Positions 17,378 through 26,327 of a stretch of 64,000 nucleotides of DNA are shown piece by piece. The notes beneath the pieces are model-generated. The model was not told the DNA's origin, did not search any database, and worked only from the letters and a program-made list of their open reading frames with translations. Numbering within the stretch: position 1 is the stretch's first letter; the number at the start of each line of letters is the position of its first letter. Origin of the DNA: Gammaproteobacteria bacterium (GTDB lineage Bacteria > Pseudomonadota > Gammaproteobacteria > Pseudomonadales > JAUIET01); NCBI GenBank assembly GCA_030429735.1, contig JAUIET010000011.1:17591-81590 (forward strand), written 5' to 3'. The position numbers were made by a program, and so were the translations under genes.

Positions 17378-18619
17378 TTAGTTTCCCATGCAATGTACGG
17401 CAGATTCAGCGTACACCTGTTTCAGCTGGTAGCCGCTCTTGAAATTACTGAGAATCGATTCAAAGGCGCTGCGGTCGGCCTCGGCGGGGTCGCGCAGACA
17501 CACTTGCTTAAACACTTTTTTAACCTGGCATTGCGCGAAGGCTTCGCTGGCGGCTAACTCCTGCCCCATGGACGCTGCACCCGTTCCTTCACCCGGCAGG
17601 CTTTGATCCCATCCGAGCACCTCAGCGTTAGGACCCTCGCGCCAGTAATTCGTCCAGCGGTCATCGGTGGTGATAAAGCCGTGGGGGAAGGTGGTCTCGT
17701 TGTTAAAATACTTCGGGTCTACCTGATTGGGGGTGTACTGCAGAAATCCGTTATTGCCTTCATCATCACCATCTGCATTGACAAAGTCGTAGTAGGCGAA
17801 TGCTTGCGCCATAGGGTCCATGCCACTGTGGCACCCTACACAACTGTTTAAGAACAGGCGGCTATCACCGCCTGGACTGCGGCTAACGTCCTGGCGAATT
17901 CTATCGCTTGGGCGCGTGGTGTCTTTGACCTGCTCCATGTCATTGCACAAATGATTCAGCAGCGTAAATCGGAACATCGCACGATTGGTACCATCAATAA
18001 AGAATGCTTTGGCGGCGGCCCGCGTGGTCATCACGCCCGCCGCACCGGCGGCCGGAGTACCGATCACGTTTGTTTGCGTGTCATTGATCAGCACAGCGGG
18101 GTCACTCAAATCTGCGTTGTTCTGTTCAATCCCCTCATAGTGCGCATTGCTGGTAGTGGAGTAAGCTTGTACACCGGCCAGACTGGCGTGGTTGGTATTC
18201 CCCACATAAATGGTGTTGCTGGAGAGTATTTCTCTGAAATCGCGATTGTCACGTACCATGCCGATAATAGTAGCTGTGTAGTCGTTTAGCGGCGCAAACG
18301 GATCGAAGTCAATATTTGTCCATGGTGTGGCCAGATTTTTCAAGGTGACCGAGTAAAAAGAGCGATTGTCCATCGCACGATAAGCGGCATCCACCGCTGA
18401 GCGCCCACCGATGCCGTTGATGTCATCCGTCATGTCGCTGAGCACGTTTGGCGACGGTGGAACGCCGGCAATGCGGTCGTGTATGCGCTTTGCCTGATCA
18501 ACCGGACCGGCGTGTGCAAGGTCTGCAATGCTACCCAGGATTATGATGAGCAGACCGATCGAAAAGTTGGCTAGCCAGTGAACGAAAGGTGTTGATGTGG
18601 TCTGCGTAGCCATAATCAT
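17378..18619 (-). CDS. Exported cytochrome c-like protein
   Basis: Exported protein with a single haem-binding motif SCVGCHSGMDPM near residue 260 and a signal peptide at about residues 14-37 (FSIGLLIIILGSIADLAHA). The pattern after the haem motif (DPMAQAFAYYDF) recalls the DUF1588/DUF1592 cytochrome-like families found next to LamG and DUF1501 proteins; that likeness is by eye only. The C-terminal part has several Cys (QCQVKKVFKQVCL, HCMG). Start is ATG 18619 or 18613; the open frame to 18763 crosses the divergent promoter region and is rejected. First gene of the minus-strand unit. Confidence 0.7.
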   Translation of the reverse strand: MIMATQTTSTPFVHWLANFSIGLLIIILGSIADLAHAGPVDQAKRIHDRIAGVPPSPNVLSDMTDDINGIGGRSAVDAAYRAMDNRSFYSVTLKNLATPWTNIDFDPFAPLNDYTATIIGMVRDNRDFREILSSNTIYVGNTNHASLAGVQAYSTTSNAHYEGIEQNNADLSDPAVLINDTQTNVIGTPAAGAAGVMTTRAAAKAFFIDGTNRAMFRFTLLNHLCNDMEQVKDTTRPSDRIRQDVSRSPGGDSRLFLNSCVGCHSGMDPMAQAFAYYDFVNADGDDEGNNGFLQYTPNQVDPKYFNNETTFPHGFITTDDRWTNYWREGPNAEVLGWDQSLPGEGTGAASMGQELAASEAFAQCQVKKVFKQVCLRDPAEADRSAFESILSNFKSGYQLKQVYAESAVHCMGN

Positions 18620-18684
18620 GAATGCGGTCTCTTGCGGTTCAACTGCTTGAAGCTGCCTGCAGATTAGATCAGTGCAGGGATTTC

Positions 18685-18811
18685 CGGCGTGACGCCGTGC
18701 ACACCCCATCACTTGAGCGCTCAAATAGTAATCAAACCGTGAGGGCCTGCACAGTTTGATCAACTCGTGCCTGGAAGTAGCTGATCAGTTATTCATCCGA
18801 ACTAAACTGTG
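18685..18811. promoter_or_regulatory. Divergent control region with nested palindromes
   Basis: This spacer separates the two divergent haem-protein units. It holds CGGCGT-G-ACGCCG (18685-18697), the perfect palindrome TTGAGCGCTCAA (18713-18724), and an 8-bp inverted pair CACAGTTT (18750-18757) / AAACTGTG (18804-18811). Such density of dyad symmetry is typical of operators for dimeric regulators. No regulator gene lies beside it and no convincing -35/-10 pair was found. Confidence 0.5.
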
Positions 18812-18842
18812 TTTTGTTTACGCGTTACCGGCAGGCATCATC

Positions 18843-21434
18843 ATGAGTACTTCACACAAGCCGCAAATCGTGCTGCGCGCCGTTTTCTGCGTTTTGAGCG
18901 CCTTTCTGATTGGCTGTAGCGGTGGCGGCGGCAGTGTTGGCATCAGTGATGGTCAAGACCCCGATCCTGCTGTGTTGGATGTGGCAATTGCGTATGTGAA
19001 GCGGCCTTTGCCACTTGACGACAGTGGTTTGCTTTCTGAGAGCGACCTGCGAGCGCCTGCCGCGTTCAACCCGGGCGCAGCGTTGTATGTTAGAGACAGG
19101 GCCTCGCCCAGCAGTGCGGCAAGAAACGTGACCGATGGCGTGTTTCCAGAAGGCGAGCTGTACGATGTAAAAGATCTTAGTGCTTCTTATGATGGCAGTC
19201 GTTTGTTGTTCTCTATGCGCGCTCCGGAAATAGAGGGCGCGGATGAAGATGAACAGCCAACCTGGAATATCTGGGAATACAATATGGAGACCGATTCTCT
19301 TCGGCGTATAGTGAATTCCGACTTAAGCGCGGAAGAGGGGCAGGATATATCACCACAGTATCTTGCCGACAACAGCATCGTTTTTACGTCTACCCGTCAG
19401 CGCGAGTCACGCGCCTTGTTACTGGATGAGGGGAAGCCCCAATTTGCAGCACTGGATGAGAATCGACAGAACGAAACGTTTGTGCTGCACAAAATGACAG
19501 AAGATGGCAGTGAGATCATGCAGCTCACGTTCAATCAAAGTCACGATTTGAATCCGTCAGTTCTGGACGACGGGCGCATCGTATTCAGCCGATGGGACGG
19601 CATGGGTGCACGTAACAGTGTCAACTTGTACACCATCAACCAGGATGGCAGCGGACTGCAAATCCTATACGGCAACCACAGCCACAACACGGGCAGTAAT
19701 GGGGCCAGCGTGCAGTTCATGCAGCCACGCCAGAATGACGACGGCCAAATCATTGCGGCGTTGCGCCCATTCGCTACCCTGGATCTTGGCGGCGAAATTG
19801 TTGCGATCGACACGGAAAACTTTACTGATCAAAATCAACCCACCGCCGATAATGCGGGGCAGAGTGGCCCAGCCCAGCAATCTGCTTCGTTAACCGACGT
19901 CGTGTTGGATCAGGCCGTGTCGCCTGGCGGCCGATACGCAAGTGCGTTTCCTCTGCGTGATGGTACTCAGCGTATTATCGCCAGTTGGTCGCAATGTCGG
20001 CTGGTGATCGACAACACGATAGTGGCGTGCACGGAACAGAATCTGGCCAATGCGGCAGCTGCTCCGGCAGACCCTTTGTACGGAATATGGATGTTCGATA
20101 TGGGCGATGAAAGCCAGTTGCCAGTGGTGGCCCCGGAGGAGGGCGTGATGTACACCGATGTAATTACTCTGCAGGACAGGGTATTTCCGGCGGACCTTGG
20201 CTCGGACCACATTGACGCTGAGTTAGCTGAACAGGACCTCGCCACCTTGCATATCGCCAGTGTCTATGATCTGGACGGCTCCGATGTAGCCAATCCTGAT
20301 ATTCCCACAGCGGCAGACCCATCGCTAACCCCGGCGGCAGATCGCCCGGCACGTTTTCTAAGAATTGTAAAGGCAGTGTCGATCCCGGATGAAGACGTGC
20401 ATGACTTCAGCAACACTGCGTTTGGACGCAGCGCGCAGCAATCCATGCGCGAAATCGTTGGCTATGTGCCGATTGAACCCGATGGCTCAGTCAAGGTCAC
20501 CGTGCCTGCCAGAGTGGCATTCGCATTGAGCGTAGTCGACGAGAACGGTCGCAGGGTAGGCGGCCGGCACCAGAATTGGCTGCATTTACAGCCAGGAGAG
20601 CGCATGGAATGCAAAGGTTGTCATACCGCGCAAAGCGAGTTGCCTCACGGTCGCTTCACTGCGCAGGCCGATTCGGTAAACCCCGGTGCACTCAATCCTA
20701 CGGTGGAATTTCCAAATACAAACCCGGCATTATTCGCTGATGAGCTAGGCGAAACCATGGCTGAAGTGTACGCTCGAGTTATGGGCACGCGACGCCTGAA
20801 CATGGATATTGAGTATATCGATGAGTGGAGTATTCCAGCCGACGTGGACCCTCTCACAGAATTTTCGTATCGCTACGCGGACTTGAATACAGCGTTGCCG
20901 GTGACCGCCGAGTGCGCTAGTCAGTGGCAAGTGTTATGTCGATCTACGATTAACTACGAAACGCACATTCAACCTTTATGGGATTTACCCAGAACCGCCG
21001 CGGACGCTGGTGATCCGGTGCAAGATCAAACGTGCACAGCATGCCATAACTCGGTTGACGATGTCGGCGCCGCACAGGTGCCGGTGGCGCAGCTGGATTT
21101 ATCGGCGCTTGCGTCATCGGATGAACCGGATCACTTTACGTCTTACCGAGAGCTGCTCTTTCAGGACAATGAACAAGAAGAAGTGGGTGGTGCCATCATT
21201 GACCGGCTGGTTCCATCAACCGACCCCGAAGGCAACCCGATATTGATTACTGTCCCGGTAAATCCACTTATGCAGGTTGCGGGGGCCAGTGCGAGCAGCG
21301 CGTTCTTCGATGTCTTTTCGCCGGGTGGCAGTCATGAAGCGTGGTTGAGTGATGCTGAGCTAAGGTTGCTGTCCGAATGGCTGGATGTTGGTGCTCAGTA
21401 TTACAACAATCCGTTCGCAGCACCGATTCAATAG
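18843..21434 (+). CDS. HzsA-like lipoprotein with two haem motifs
   Basis: Predicted outer-membrane lipoprotein; lipobox LIGC25 with Ser-Gly-Gly-Gly after it. Residues ~90-420 look like a TolB/beta-propeller region with repeated 'DGSEIMQLTFNQSHDLNPSV' and 'DDGRIVFSRWDGM' blades. Two CXXCH motifs follow: CKGCH near residue 589 and CTACH near 730. The order propeller-then-cytochrome resembles proteins labelled as hydrazine synthase alpha-like; nothing in the window supports actual hydrazine chemistry, so I read it as a generic surface redox protein. ATG 18843 is chosen since it opens a lipoprotein signal; a frame open from 18756 has none. It stands alone, divergent from the three-gene unit, and is followed by a terminator. 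Confidence 0.75.
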   Translation: MSTSHKPQIVLRAVFCVLSAFLIGCSGGGGSVGISDGQDPDPAVLDVAIAYVKRPLPLDDSGLLSESDLRAPAAFNPGAALYVRDRASPSSAARNVTDGVFPEGELYDVKDLSASYDGSRLLFSMRAPEIEGADEDEQPTWNIWEYNMETDSLRRIVNSDLSAEEGQDISPQYLADNSIVFTSTRQRESRALLLDEGKPQFAALDENRQNETFVLHKMTEDGSEIMQLTFNQSHDLNPSVLDDGRIVFSRWDGMGARNSVNLYTINQDGSGLQILYGNHSHNTGSNGASVQFMQPRQNDDGQIIAALRPFATLDLGGEIVAIDTENFTDQNQPTADNAGQSGPAQQSASLTDVVLDQAVSPGGRYASAFPLRDGTQRIIASWSQCRLVIDNTIVACTEQNLANAAAAPADPLYGIWMFDMGDESQLPVVAPEEGVMYTDVITLQDRVFPADLGSDHIDAELAEQDLATLHIASVYDLDGSDVANPDIPTAADPSLTPAADRPARFLRIVKAVSIPDEDVHDFSNTAFGRSAQQSMREIVGYVPIEPDGSVKVTVPARVAFALSVVDENGRRVGGRHQNWLHLQPGERMECKGCHTAQSELPHGRFTAQADSVNPGALNPTVEFPNTNPALFADELGETMAEVYARVMGTRRLNMDIEYIDEWSIPADVDPLTEFSYRYADLNTALPVTAECASQWQVLCRSTINYETHIQPLWDLPRTAADAGDPVQDQTCTACHNSVDDVGAAQVPVAQLDLSALASSDEPDHFTSYRELLFQDNEQEEVGGAIIDRLVPSTDPEGNPILITVPVNPLMQVAGASASSAFFDVFSPGGSHEAWLSDAELRLLSEWLDVGAQYYNNPFAAPIQ

Positions 21435-21461
21435 TTCGTTATTTTGTGTGTTTGCTGAGCC

Positions 21462-21486
21462 AACTGCGCTAAATATGCGCAGTTTT
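21462..21486 (+). terminator. Rho-independent terminator after the HzsA-like gene
   Basis: AACTGCGC and GCGCAGTT form a perfect 8-bp stem with a 7-nt AT-rich loop, and the 3' arm runs into a short T tract. It sits 28 bp after the stop codon and 70 bp before the next start, so it separates the haem-lipoprotein gene from the envelope cluster. Confidence 0.7.
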
Positions 21487-21555
21487 CAAGCCGCAGAAAT
21501 GTAACAGACTGCTAGACTCAAAGAGTAAAGGACACGCGACCCACGCTACCCACAC

Positions 21556-22287
21556 ATGCTTAAAACGATAACCACCTGCCTGTTACTTGTTCTAACATTC
21601 CAGATAAGTGCGAATGAAACTCAGCAGGTACAAGTGGCCGATCCGTATATTGATCTTCGCACTGGTCCTGGTAAAGGCTACCCCAGGTTCTATGTGGCCG
21701 AAGAAGGTCATTGGATCAGTTTGCTTAAGCGCAAGACCAGCTGGTTTAAAGTGCGCCTTGAAAACGGCACGGAAGGCTGGGTGTCTGACAAGCAACTCAT
21801 TAAAACGCTCACTCCGCAGGGGGATGCGTTGGATGTGCGAAAGCTGGACGCTGACAGTCTGGGCGACAGTCACTGGGCAATAGGCATCTCCGGCGGCGAC
21901 TTTGGTGGCGCTGATCTGGTATCACTGCACATTGCGTATATTTTCACCGAAAATATTTCGACCGAGCTCACGCTTTCACAAGCGCTAGGTACTTTTTCGA
22001 ACAATTATCTCTACGATGTAAGTGTGCAGCATCGCGCTTTTCCAGAGTGGCATGTCTCGCCGTACTTTACATTGGGCGCAGGGCAAATACGCACTGACCC
22101 GAATGCAACCCTGGTTGCAACAGAGGACAGAACTGATGACACCTTCCACGTTGGACTAGGTGTTGAGGTGCCGCTGGCGAGGAGATTCGCCCTGCGTTTT
22201 GAGTACAGAAACTACCTGGCGCTGACCAGCCGCGATGATGACGAAGAGATTGAGCAATGGAAGATTGGATTAAACGCGTATTTTTAG
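21556..22287 (+). CDS. SH3-domain outer-membrane barrel-like protein
   Basis: Exported 243-residue protein. A signal peptide (cleavage near ISA-NET) is followed by a bacterial SH3 domain at about 25-85 (PYIDLRTGPGKGYPRFYVAE ... EGWVSDKQL). A C-terminal region of about 130 residues alternates polar and aromatic residues like an outer-membrane beta-barrel and ends in a terminal Phe (GLNAYF). The SH3 part is clearly paralogous to the protein at 25997. The 3' end overlaps the next gene by 31 bp. Function unknown; SH3 domains of this class usually bind peptidoglycan or partner proteins. Confidence 0.72.
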   Translation: MLKTITTCLLLVLTFQISANETQQVQVADPYIDLRTGPGKGYPRFYVAEEGHWISLLKRKTSWFKVRLENGTEGWVSDKQLIKTLTPQGDALDVRKLDADSLGDSHWAIGISGGDFGGADLVSLHIAYIFTENISTELTLSQALGTFSNNYLYDVSVQHRAFPEWHVSPYFTLGAGQIRTDPNATLVATEDRTDDTFHVGLGVEVPLARRFALRFEYRNYLALTSRDDDEEIEQWKIGLNAYF

Positions 22288-22904
22288 CAAGCGTGTTGAC
22301 TCTGTGTGCAAGCTACGCTGTGGCCGAGCAGGAGCGAGGTCGGGGGCAGGCGCACGCCGTAGATCCCGATATCGAACGCCAGCAGATTGATGTCGATGCC
22401 ATAGACAGCGAAGACTTCGAGATTGGTGTTTACTACGGCATATTAAGTATCGAAGACTTCGGCAGTGATACCGTCGCTGGAATCCGTGCCGCCTACCATG
22501 TTACTGAGACAATATTCATGGAAGCCGCCTACGGTATGAGTGAGGCCGGCGAGACCAGTTTCGAAGTATTAAGTGGCTCGGCGCAGTTGCTGACCGATGA
22601 TCAGCGCGATTTCAATTACTACAATGTATCAGTCGGGCTGAATATTTTGCCAGGTGAAACGTTCATAGGTTCGCGTTGGGCGTTCAATACGGCTCTTTAT
22701 GTCATTGGTGGCATTGGCTCCACGGAGTTTGCAGAAGACGATCACTTCACGATTAATTTTGGTGCTGGCTACCGTTTGCTATTCAACGATTGGTTTGCCA
22801 TGCATGTTGATGTACGTGACCACTTGTTTGACAGCGATATCATTGGAACTGAAAAGACAGTGCATAACATCGAGTTCACTGCTGGTTTCAGCGTGTTTTT
22901 CTAG
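22257..22904 (+). CDS. Outer-membrane beta-barrel protein, copy 1
   Basis: Exported protein with signal peptide (cleavage near AVA-EQE), an acidic N-terminal linker, then a predicted 8-strand-type barrel ending in FSVFF with a terminal Phe, the usual signal for Bam-dependent insertion. Landmarks are NVSVGLNILPGETFIGSRWAF and NFGAGYRLLFNDWFAMHVDV followed by RDHLFD. It matches the TIGR04565-type outer-membrane barrel family by eye and is paralogous to the protein at 26328. The 31-bp overlap with the upstream gene suggests coupled translation. Confidence 0.78.
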   Translation: MEDWIKRVFLASVLTLCASYAVAEQERGRGQAHAVDPDIERQQIDVDAIDSEDFEIGVYYGILSIEDFGSDTVAGIRAAYHVTETIFMEAAYGMSEAGETSFEVLSGSAQLLTDDQRDFNYYNVSVGLNILPGETFIGSRWAFNTALYVIGGIGSTEFAEDDHFTINFGAGYRLLFNDWFAMHVDVRDHLFDSDIIGTEKTVHNIEFTAGFSVFF

Positions 22905-22912
22905 GAGGTCTT

Positions 22913-23425
22913 ATGAAGAATCTATTTGTCTCTGTATTCGCGGCTACAGCAATCCTGATAACGTCAGGGCTCAATGCCAGTGAGCTGGATAAGCCTGCGC
23001 CTGACTTCGTACTGAAGAGTAATAGCGGGGAGAATATCCGTCTTTCCGATTTACGTGGTGAGGTCGTGTTGCTTAATTTCTGGGCAACATGGTGCGGTCC
23101 GTGCCGACAGGAAATGCCATTGCTTGACGATCTGCACGCGCGCTACAAGGACATGGGGTTTAAGGTAATTGGTGTGAACGTCGAGAACAAGCCGGAAAAA
23201 GCCGATGCGATGCTGGCTAAAAATCCGGTGAGCTTCCCGATTCTTTACGATACCGAGAGTGTAGTAAGTAAACTCTACAATGTAGATGCCATGCCCACCA
23301 CAGTAGTTGTTGATCGAGATGGCAACATGCGCCACTTGCACCGCGGATTCAAACCAGGTTACGAAGATGCGTACGCGGCTCAGGTCAAGCAACTGTTCAG
23401 AGAACAATATGCAGCGTCTGAATAA
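22913..23425 (+). CDS. TlpA-type thiol:disulfide oxidoreductase
   Basis: Periplasmic thioredoxin-fold reductase. Signal peptide ends near LNA-SEL; the active site is WCGPC (C61, C64), followed by the cis-Pro segment VDAMPTTVVVDRDG. The 170 residues match the TlpA/ResA group, which reduces protein thiols, often for cytochrome c haem attachment or cysteine-rich partners. A strong ribosome site AGGAGG lies 4 bp before ATG 22913. The gene overlaps the Cys-rich DUF4266 lipoprotein by 17 bp, so that lipoprotein is a likely client (inference). Confidence 0.9.
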   Translation: MKNLFVSVFAATAILITSGLNASELDKPAPDFVLKSNSGENIRLSDLRGEVVLLNFWATWCGPCRQEMPLLDDLHARYKDMGFKVIGVNVENKPEKADAMLAKNPVSFPILYDTESVVSKLYNVDAMPTTVVVDRDGNMRHLHRGFKPGYEDAYAAQVKQLFREQYAASE

Positions 23426-23636
23426 ACTACTTGCGCTGACGCTCTTCACTCTGTGTTCAGCGTGCAGCTCCATGGAACCTTGGGTTAAACCGTACGAGCG
23501 CGATCATCTCGCCGACCCGATCATGCAGTTTGATGCAGCCCCGGTATCGGCAGCGTATATGCACCATGTGTATCAGGCCAGAGAAGGTGCCCGTGGTGCC
23601 GAAGGCGGCACCGGTGGAGGCTGTGGATGCAACTGA
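23409..23636 (+). CDS. Small DUF4266-type lipoprotein with Gly/Cys tail
   Basis: A 75-residue lipoprotein: lipobox CSAC19, then WVKPYERDHLADPIMQFD, the hallmark of the DUF4266 family, and a C-terminal tail GARGAEGGTGGGCGCN. Start is ATG 23409, inside the tlpA end; the upstream frame is only the tlpA shadow. The two tail cysteines separated by Gly could be redox or metal ligands. The Gly/Ala/Thr-rich stretch before them is also worth testing as an ApbE flavin-attachment site, since apbE is two genes downstream; that idea is inference. Confidence 0.82.
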   Translation: MQRLNKLLALTLFTLCSACSSMEPWVKPYERDHLADPIMQFDAAPVSAAYMHHVYQAREGARGAEGGTGGGCGCN

Positions 23637-24787
23637 ATGGCGCCAGACTGCTCAGATTATTGGCCGCTGCTACTGCGTGTGTGGCATGTGCGAGCCAGGC
23701 GGCGGTTATCCCGGAAGACAGAGCCGATGTGATGTACCACTCTTACAGTGGTGGTGGCGTCACTATCGACGGACCTTCCGTGCTGGTGCGCAAAGGGTTC
23801 AAAGAAAAATTTTCCGTCAGCGCGAACTATTACGTAGATAATGTATCCAGCGCATCCATTGATGTACAGCTTTCCGCAAGTGAATACAAGGAAGAGCGTA
23901 CTGAAACTTCGCTAGGATTTGATTTCCTGAACAACAAGTCCTTGCTCAGTCTGGGCTTGTCGCGCAGCGAGGAAAATGACTACGAGGCGCAATCCTTTCA
24001 CTTCAGTGTGAGTCAGGACTTTTTCGGCGATTTAAGCACATTGTCACTTGGGTATTCCCGAGGCAGCGATAAGGTCTTCCGAAATGACGACAGTGAGCTG
24101 AACGAAACAGTGGATCGTCATCATTATCGATTTGGACTAAGTCAGATAGTCACAAAGAACATTATCTTGTCGCTAAATTATGAGGGGATTTCCGATGAGG
24201 GGTTCCTCAACAATCCTTACCGACAGGTGCGTTTTGTAGACCCTGCAGACCCGAATAATTTTCGCCTAGAAGCGGAGGTCTATCCGCGAACCCGCACCAG
24301 TGATGCGATAGCGCTGGGCTCCATGGTGTATTTGCCGTATCGAGCCGCGTTGAAATTCAAGGCAAGATACTATACAGACGACTGGGGAATCGATGCGAAT
24401 ACGTTTGAACTGGGTTACAAACATCCGGTGGGTGAACGAATAGTGGCAGAGGCCCATTATCGCTATTACGATCAAACCGCCGCCGAGTTCTACAGTGACC
24501 TGTTTCCTCGTGCTGATTTTCAGGACTTTAAGGCCCGCGACAAGGAACTGAGTACGTTTGGCTCACATTCTATTGGCGTTAGCCTAAGCTATGCGATGCA
24601 AATCAAGGCTGTTGAATATCTGCAAAAGGCCAGCGTTACACTTTCATTCGACCATCTGCGATTTGAATACGATGATTTCCGCGACGCCACGGTAAGCCAG
24701 AACAACGCGGATATCGCAGCAGGGGACGAACCTTTTTATCGCTTCAGTGCGAATGTGATACGCTTCTACATCTCACTATTTTACTGA
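23627..24787 (+). CDS. DUF3570-type outer-membrane protein
   Basis: Exported 386-residue protein with signal peptide (cleavage near SQA-AVI) and a long series of amphipathic strands ending in VIRFYISLFY with a terminal aromatic residue. This is the pattern of a large outer-membrane barrel. The opening IPEDRADVMYHSYSGGGVTI is characteristic of DUF3570. It lies between the DUF4266 lipoprotein (10-bp overlap) and apbE. The four-gene set TlpA-DUF4266-DUF3570-ApbE recurs in other bacteria as far as I know; its job is not established. Confidence 0.82.
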   Translation: MQLNGARLLRLLAAATACVACASQAAVIPEDRADVMYHSYSGGGVTIDGPSVLVRKGFKEKFSVSANYYVDNVSSASIDVQLSASEYKEERTETSLGFDFLNNKSLLSLGLSRSEENDYEAQSFHFSVSQDFFGDLSTLSLGYSRGSDKVFRNDDSELNETVDRHHYRFGLSQIVTKNIILSLNYEGISDEGFLNNPYRQVRFVDPADPNNFRLEAEVYPRTRTSDAIALGSMVYLPYRAALKFKARYYTDDWGIDANTFELGYKHPVGERIVAEAHYRYYDQTAAEFYSDLFPRADFQDFKARDKELSTFGSHSIGVSLSYAMQIKAVEYLQKASVTLSFDHLRFEYDDFRDATVSQNNADIAAGDEPFYRFSANVIRFYISLFY

Positions 24788-24806
24788 GTTAAAACGGTAC
24801 AGTTTA

Positions 24807-25799
24807 ATGCGGACTTTTACTCTTCTTATGTTCGCGAGCCTTACTTTCCTGCAGACCATCACCGCACATGCGCAATGGCACCAACGTGAGGGTGTTGCGA
24901 TGGGGACCGAAGTCAGTGTGCAATTGTGGTCCGATGATCCTTCGCTCGCTGAGCGAGCGATGCAAAGTGTACTCAATGAGATGTCGCGTGTTGATGGCCA
25001 GTTCAGCCCCTATATTGCGGATAGCGAACTCAGCAAGATCAATCGGCACGCGTTTAAGGCACCAGTCACTGTGACAACGGAAATGTTTCGCTTGCTGTCG
25101 GCTGCTAACAGCGTGTCTGAACTCAGCGATGGCGCTTTTGACGTGACGTTCTCTGCGGCAGGAAAGCTCTACGACTACAGACAGGCACGCGTTCCGAAAA
25201 CCTCAGAACTGAAACTGGCAATCAGCGCAATTGATTATCGCCATCTGTTACTGGAGGCCGAAGATTCCACTGTTAGGTTCAAGCACCGGGGTACACACAT
25301 TGATCTGGGTGGTATTGCGAAGGGGCATGCAGTCGACCGAAGCATCTCGGTGTTAAAAAAGCTGGGTATTCGTCATGCTCTTGTGTCGGCCGGTGGAGAT
25401 AGCCGGTTGCTCGGCGATCGCCGAGGCAAACCCTGGGTGACCGGAATCAAAAACCCGCGCGGGGAAGATACCCTGCTGATGGTTCCCCTGGAGAATATTG
25501 CAATCTCAACGTCTGGTGATTACGAGCGATACTTCATCGATTCGGAAAGCGGGGTTCGCCATCACCACATCCTGAATCCTCAAGATGGCAAATCTGTGGC
25601 AGAGTTGCGCAGCGCAACAGTGCTTGCACAAGACAGTACTACAGCAGACGCGCTGTCCACCACTGTATTCGTGCTGGGTGTGAAAAAGGGGCTGGAACTG
25701 ATCAACTCAATCCCATCGGTGGACGCTATCATTATCGATGCGTCGGGCTTGCTTCATTATTCGAAAGACTTGCAGCGCCTCGCCTCGTCGAGGCAATAA
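24807..25799 (+). CDS. apbE: FAD:protein FMN transferase ApbE
   Basis: Periplasmic flavin transferase that attaches FMN covalently to Thr/Ser of target proteins, using FAD and Mg2+. Signal peptide ends near AHA-QWH. Family motifs: MGTEVSVQLW near the start, HIDLGGIAKGHAVDR, SAGGDSRLLG, ISTSGDYERYF and HHHILNPQDGK, then the metal-site region QDSTTADALSTTVFVLG. At 330 residues it is standard. No classical target (NqrC, RnfG, FMN-bind domain) is in the window, so the target may be a neighbour in this cluster. Confidence 0.93.
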   Translation: MRTFTLLMFASLTFLQTITAHAQWHQREGVAMGTEVSVQLWSDDPSLAERAMQSVLNEMSRVDGQFSPYIADSELSKINRHAFKAPVTVTTEMFRLLSAANSVSELSDGAFDVTFSAAGKLYDYRQARVPKTSELKLAISAIDYRHLLLEAEDSTVRFKHRGTHIDLGGIAKGHAVDRSISVLKKLGIRHALVSAGGDSRLLGDRRGKPWVTGIKNPRGEDTLLMVPLENIAISTSGDYERYFIDSESGVRHHHILNPQDGKSVAELRSATVLAQDSTTADALSTTVFVLGVKKGLELINSIPSVDAIIIDASGLLHYSKDLQRLASSRQ

Positions 25800-25996
25800 A
25801 ATTCCAATTAATGCCCGGTTTAGCGATTGTTTTTTGGCCTGCCAGGTTTCTTACTGTTGAAGCGATAGGCGATTTGCCGGGTTCAGTAACATATTAACGT
25901 AAATTGTAGGTGGATCTGTTAGCGGACGAGCGGTCGATAGCCTATTTTTATAGAGTAGGCACCAGTGGATGTGCGCTTGGGAAACAGGTTGAAAAT

Positions 25997-26308
25997 ATGC
26001 GCAAAATTTGCCCAATGTGGCTTTTGCTTTTGATGGCTTTATTGCCGGCAAGCGCAATATGGTCAAGTGACAGTGCAGCGCATGGCCTGGAGTTTGTTGT
26101 TGATACAACGTTCATCGATATGCACACCGGACCGGGCCGCGGATTTCCAAAGTTCTACTCCATAGCAAGGGGCGAGAAATTGACCGCAATAAAGCAGCGC
26201 ACGACCTGGATAAAAGTAGAAACGAGCAAAGGTCGTACCGGGTGGATTAGAGCGGCAGACCTGCAAAACACCAGAACACTCAACGGCCGCGCTGTGCGCC
26301 TGCCATAA
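25997..26308 (+). CDS. Small exported SH3-domain protein
   Basis: A 103-residue exported protein made of a signal peptide (WLLLLMALLPASAIWSS) and one bacterial SH3 domain (TFIDMHTGPGRGFPKFYSIA ... RTGWIRAADL). It is a paralogue of the SH3 half of the protein at 21556 but lacks the barrel part. ATG 25997 opens the signal peptide; a frame open from 25910 does not. The 197 bp upstream, from 25800, hold no gene and no promoter that I can defend; a 5-bp inverted pair GCCTA/TAGGC lies near 25940-25960. Confidence 0.75.
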   Translation: MRKICPMWLLLLMALLPASAIWSSDSAAHGLEFVVDTTFIDMHTGPGRGFPKFYSIARGEKLTAIKQRTTWIKVETSKGRTGWIRAADLQNTRTLNGRAVRLP

Positions 26309-26327
26309 GAAAACGAACAAGGTCAGA

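Noticed and set aside
14902..21434. True hydrazine synthase or anammox-type cluster
   Set aside because: Only one HzsA-like protein is present, without the beta/gamma subunits or hydrazine dehydrogenase; the likeness is in fold order only.
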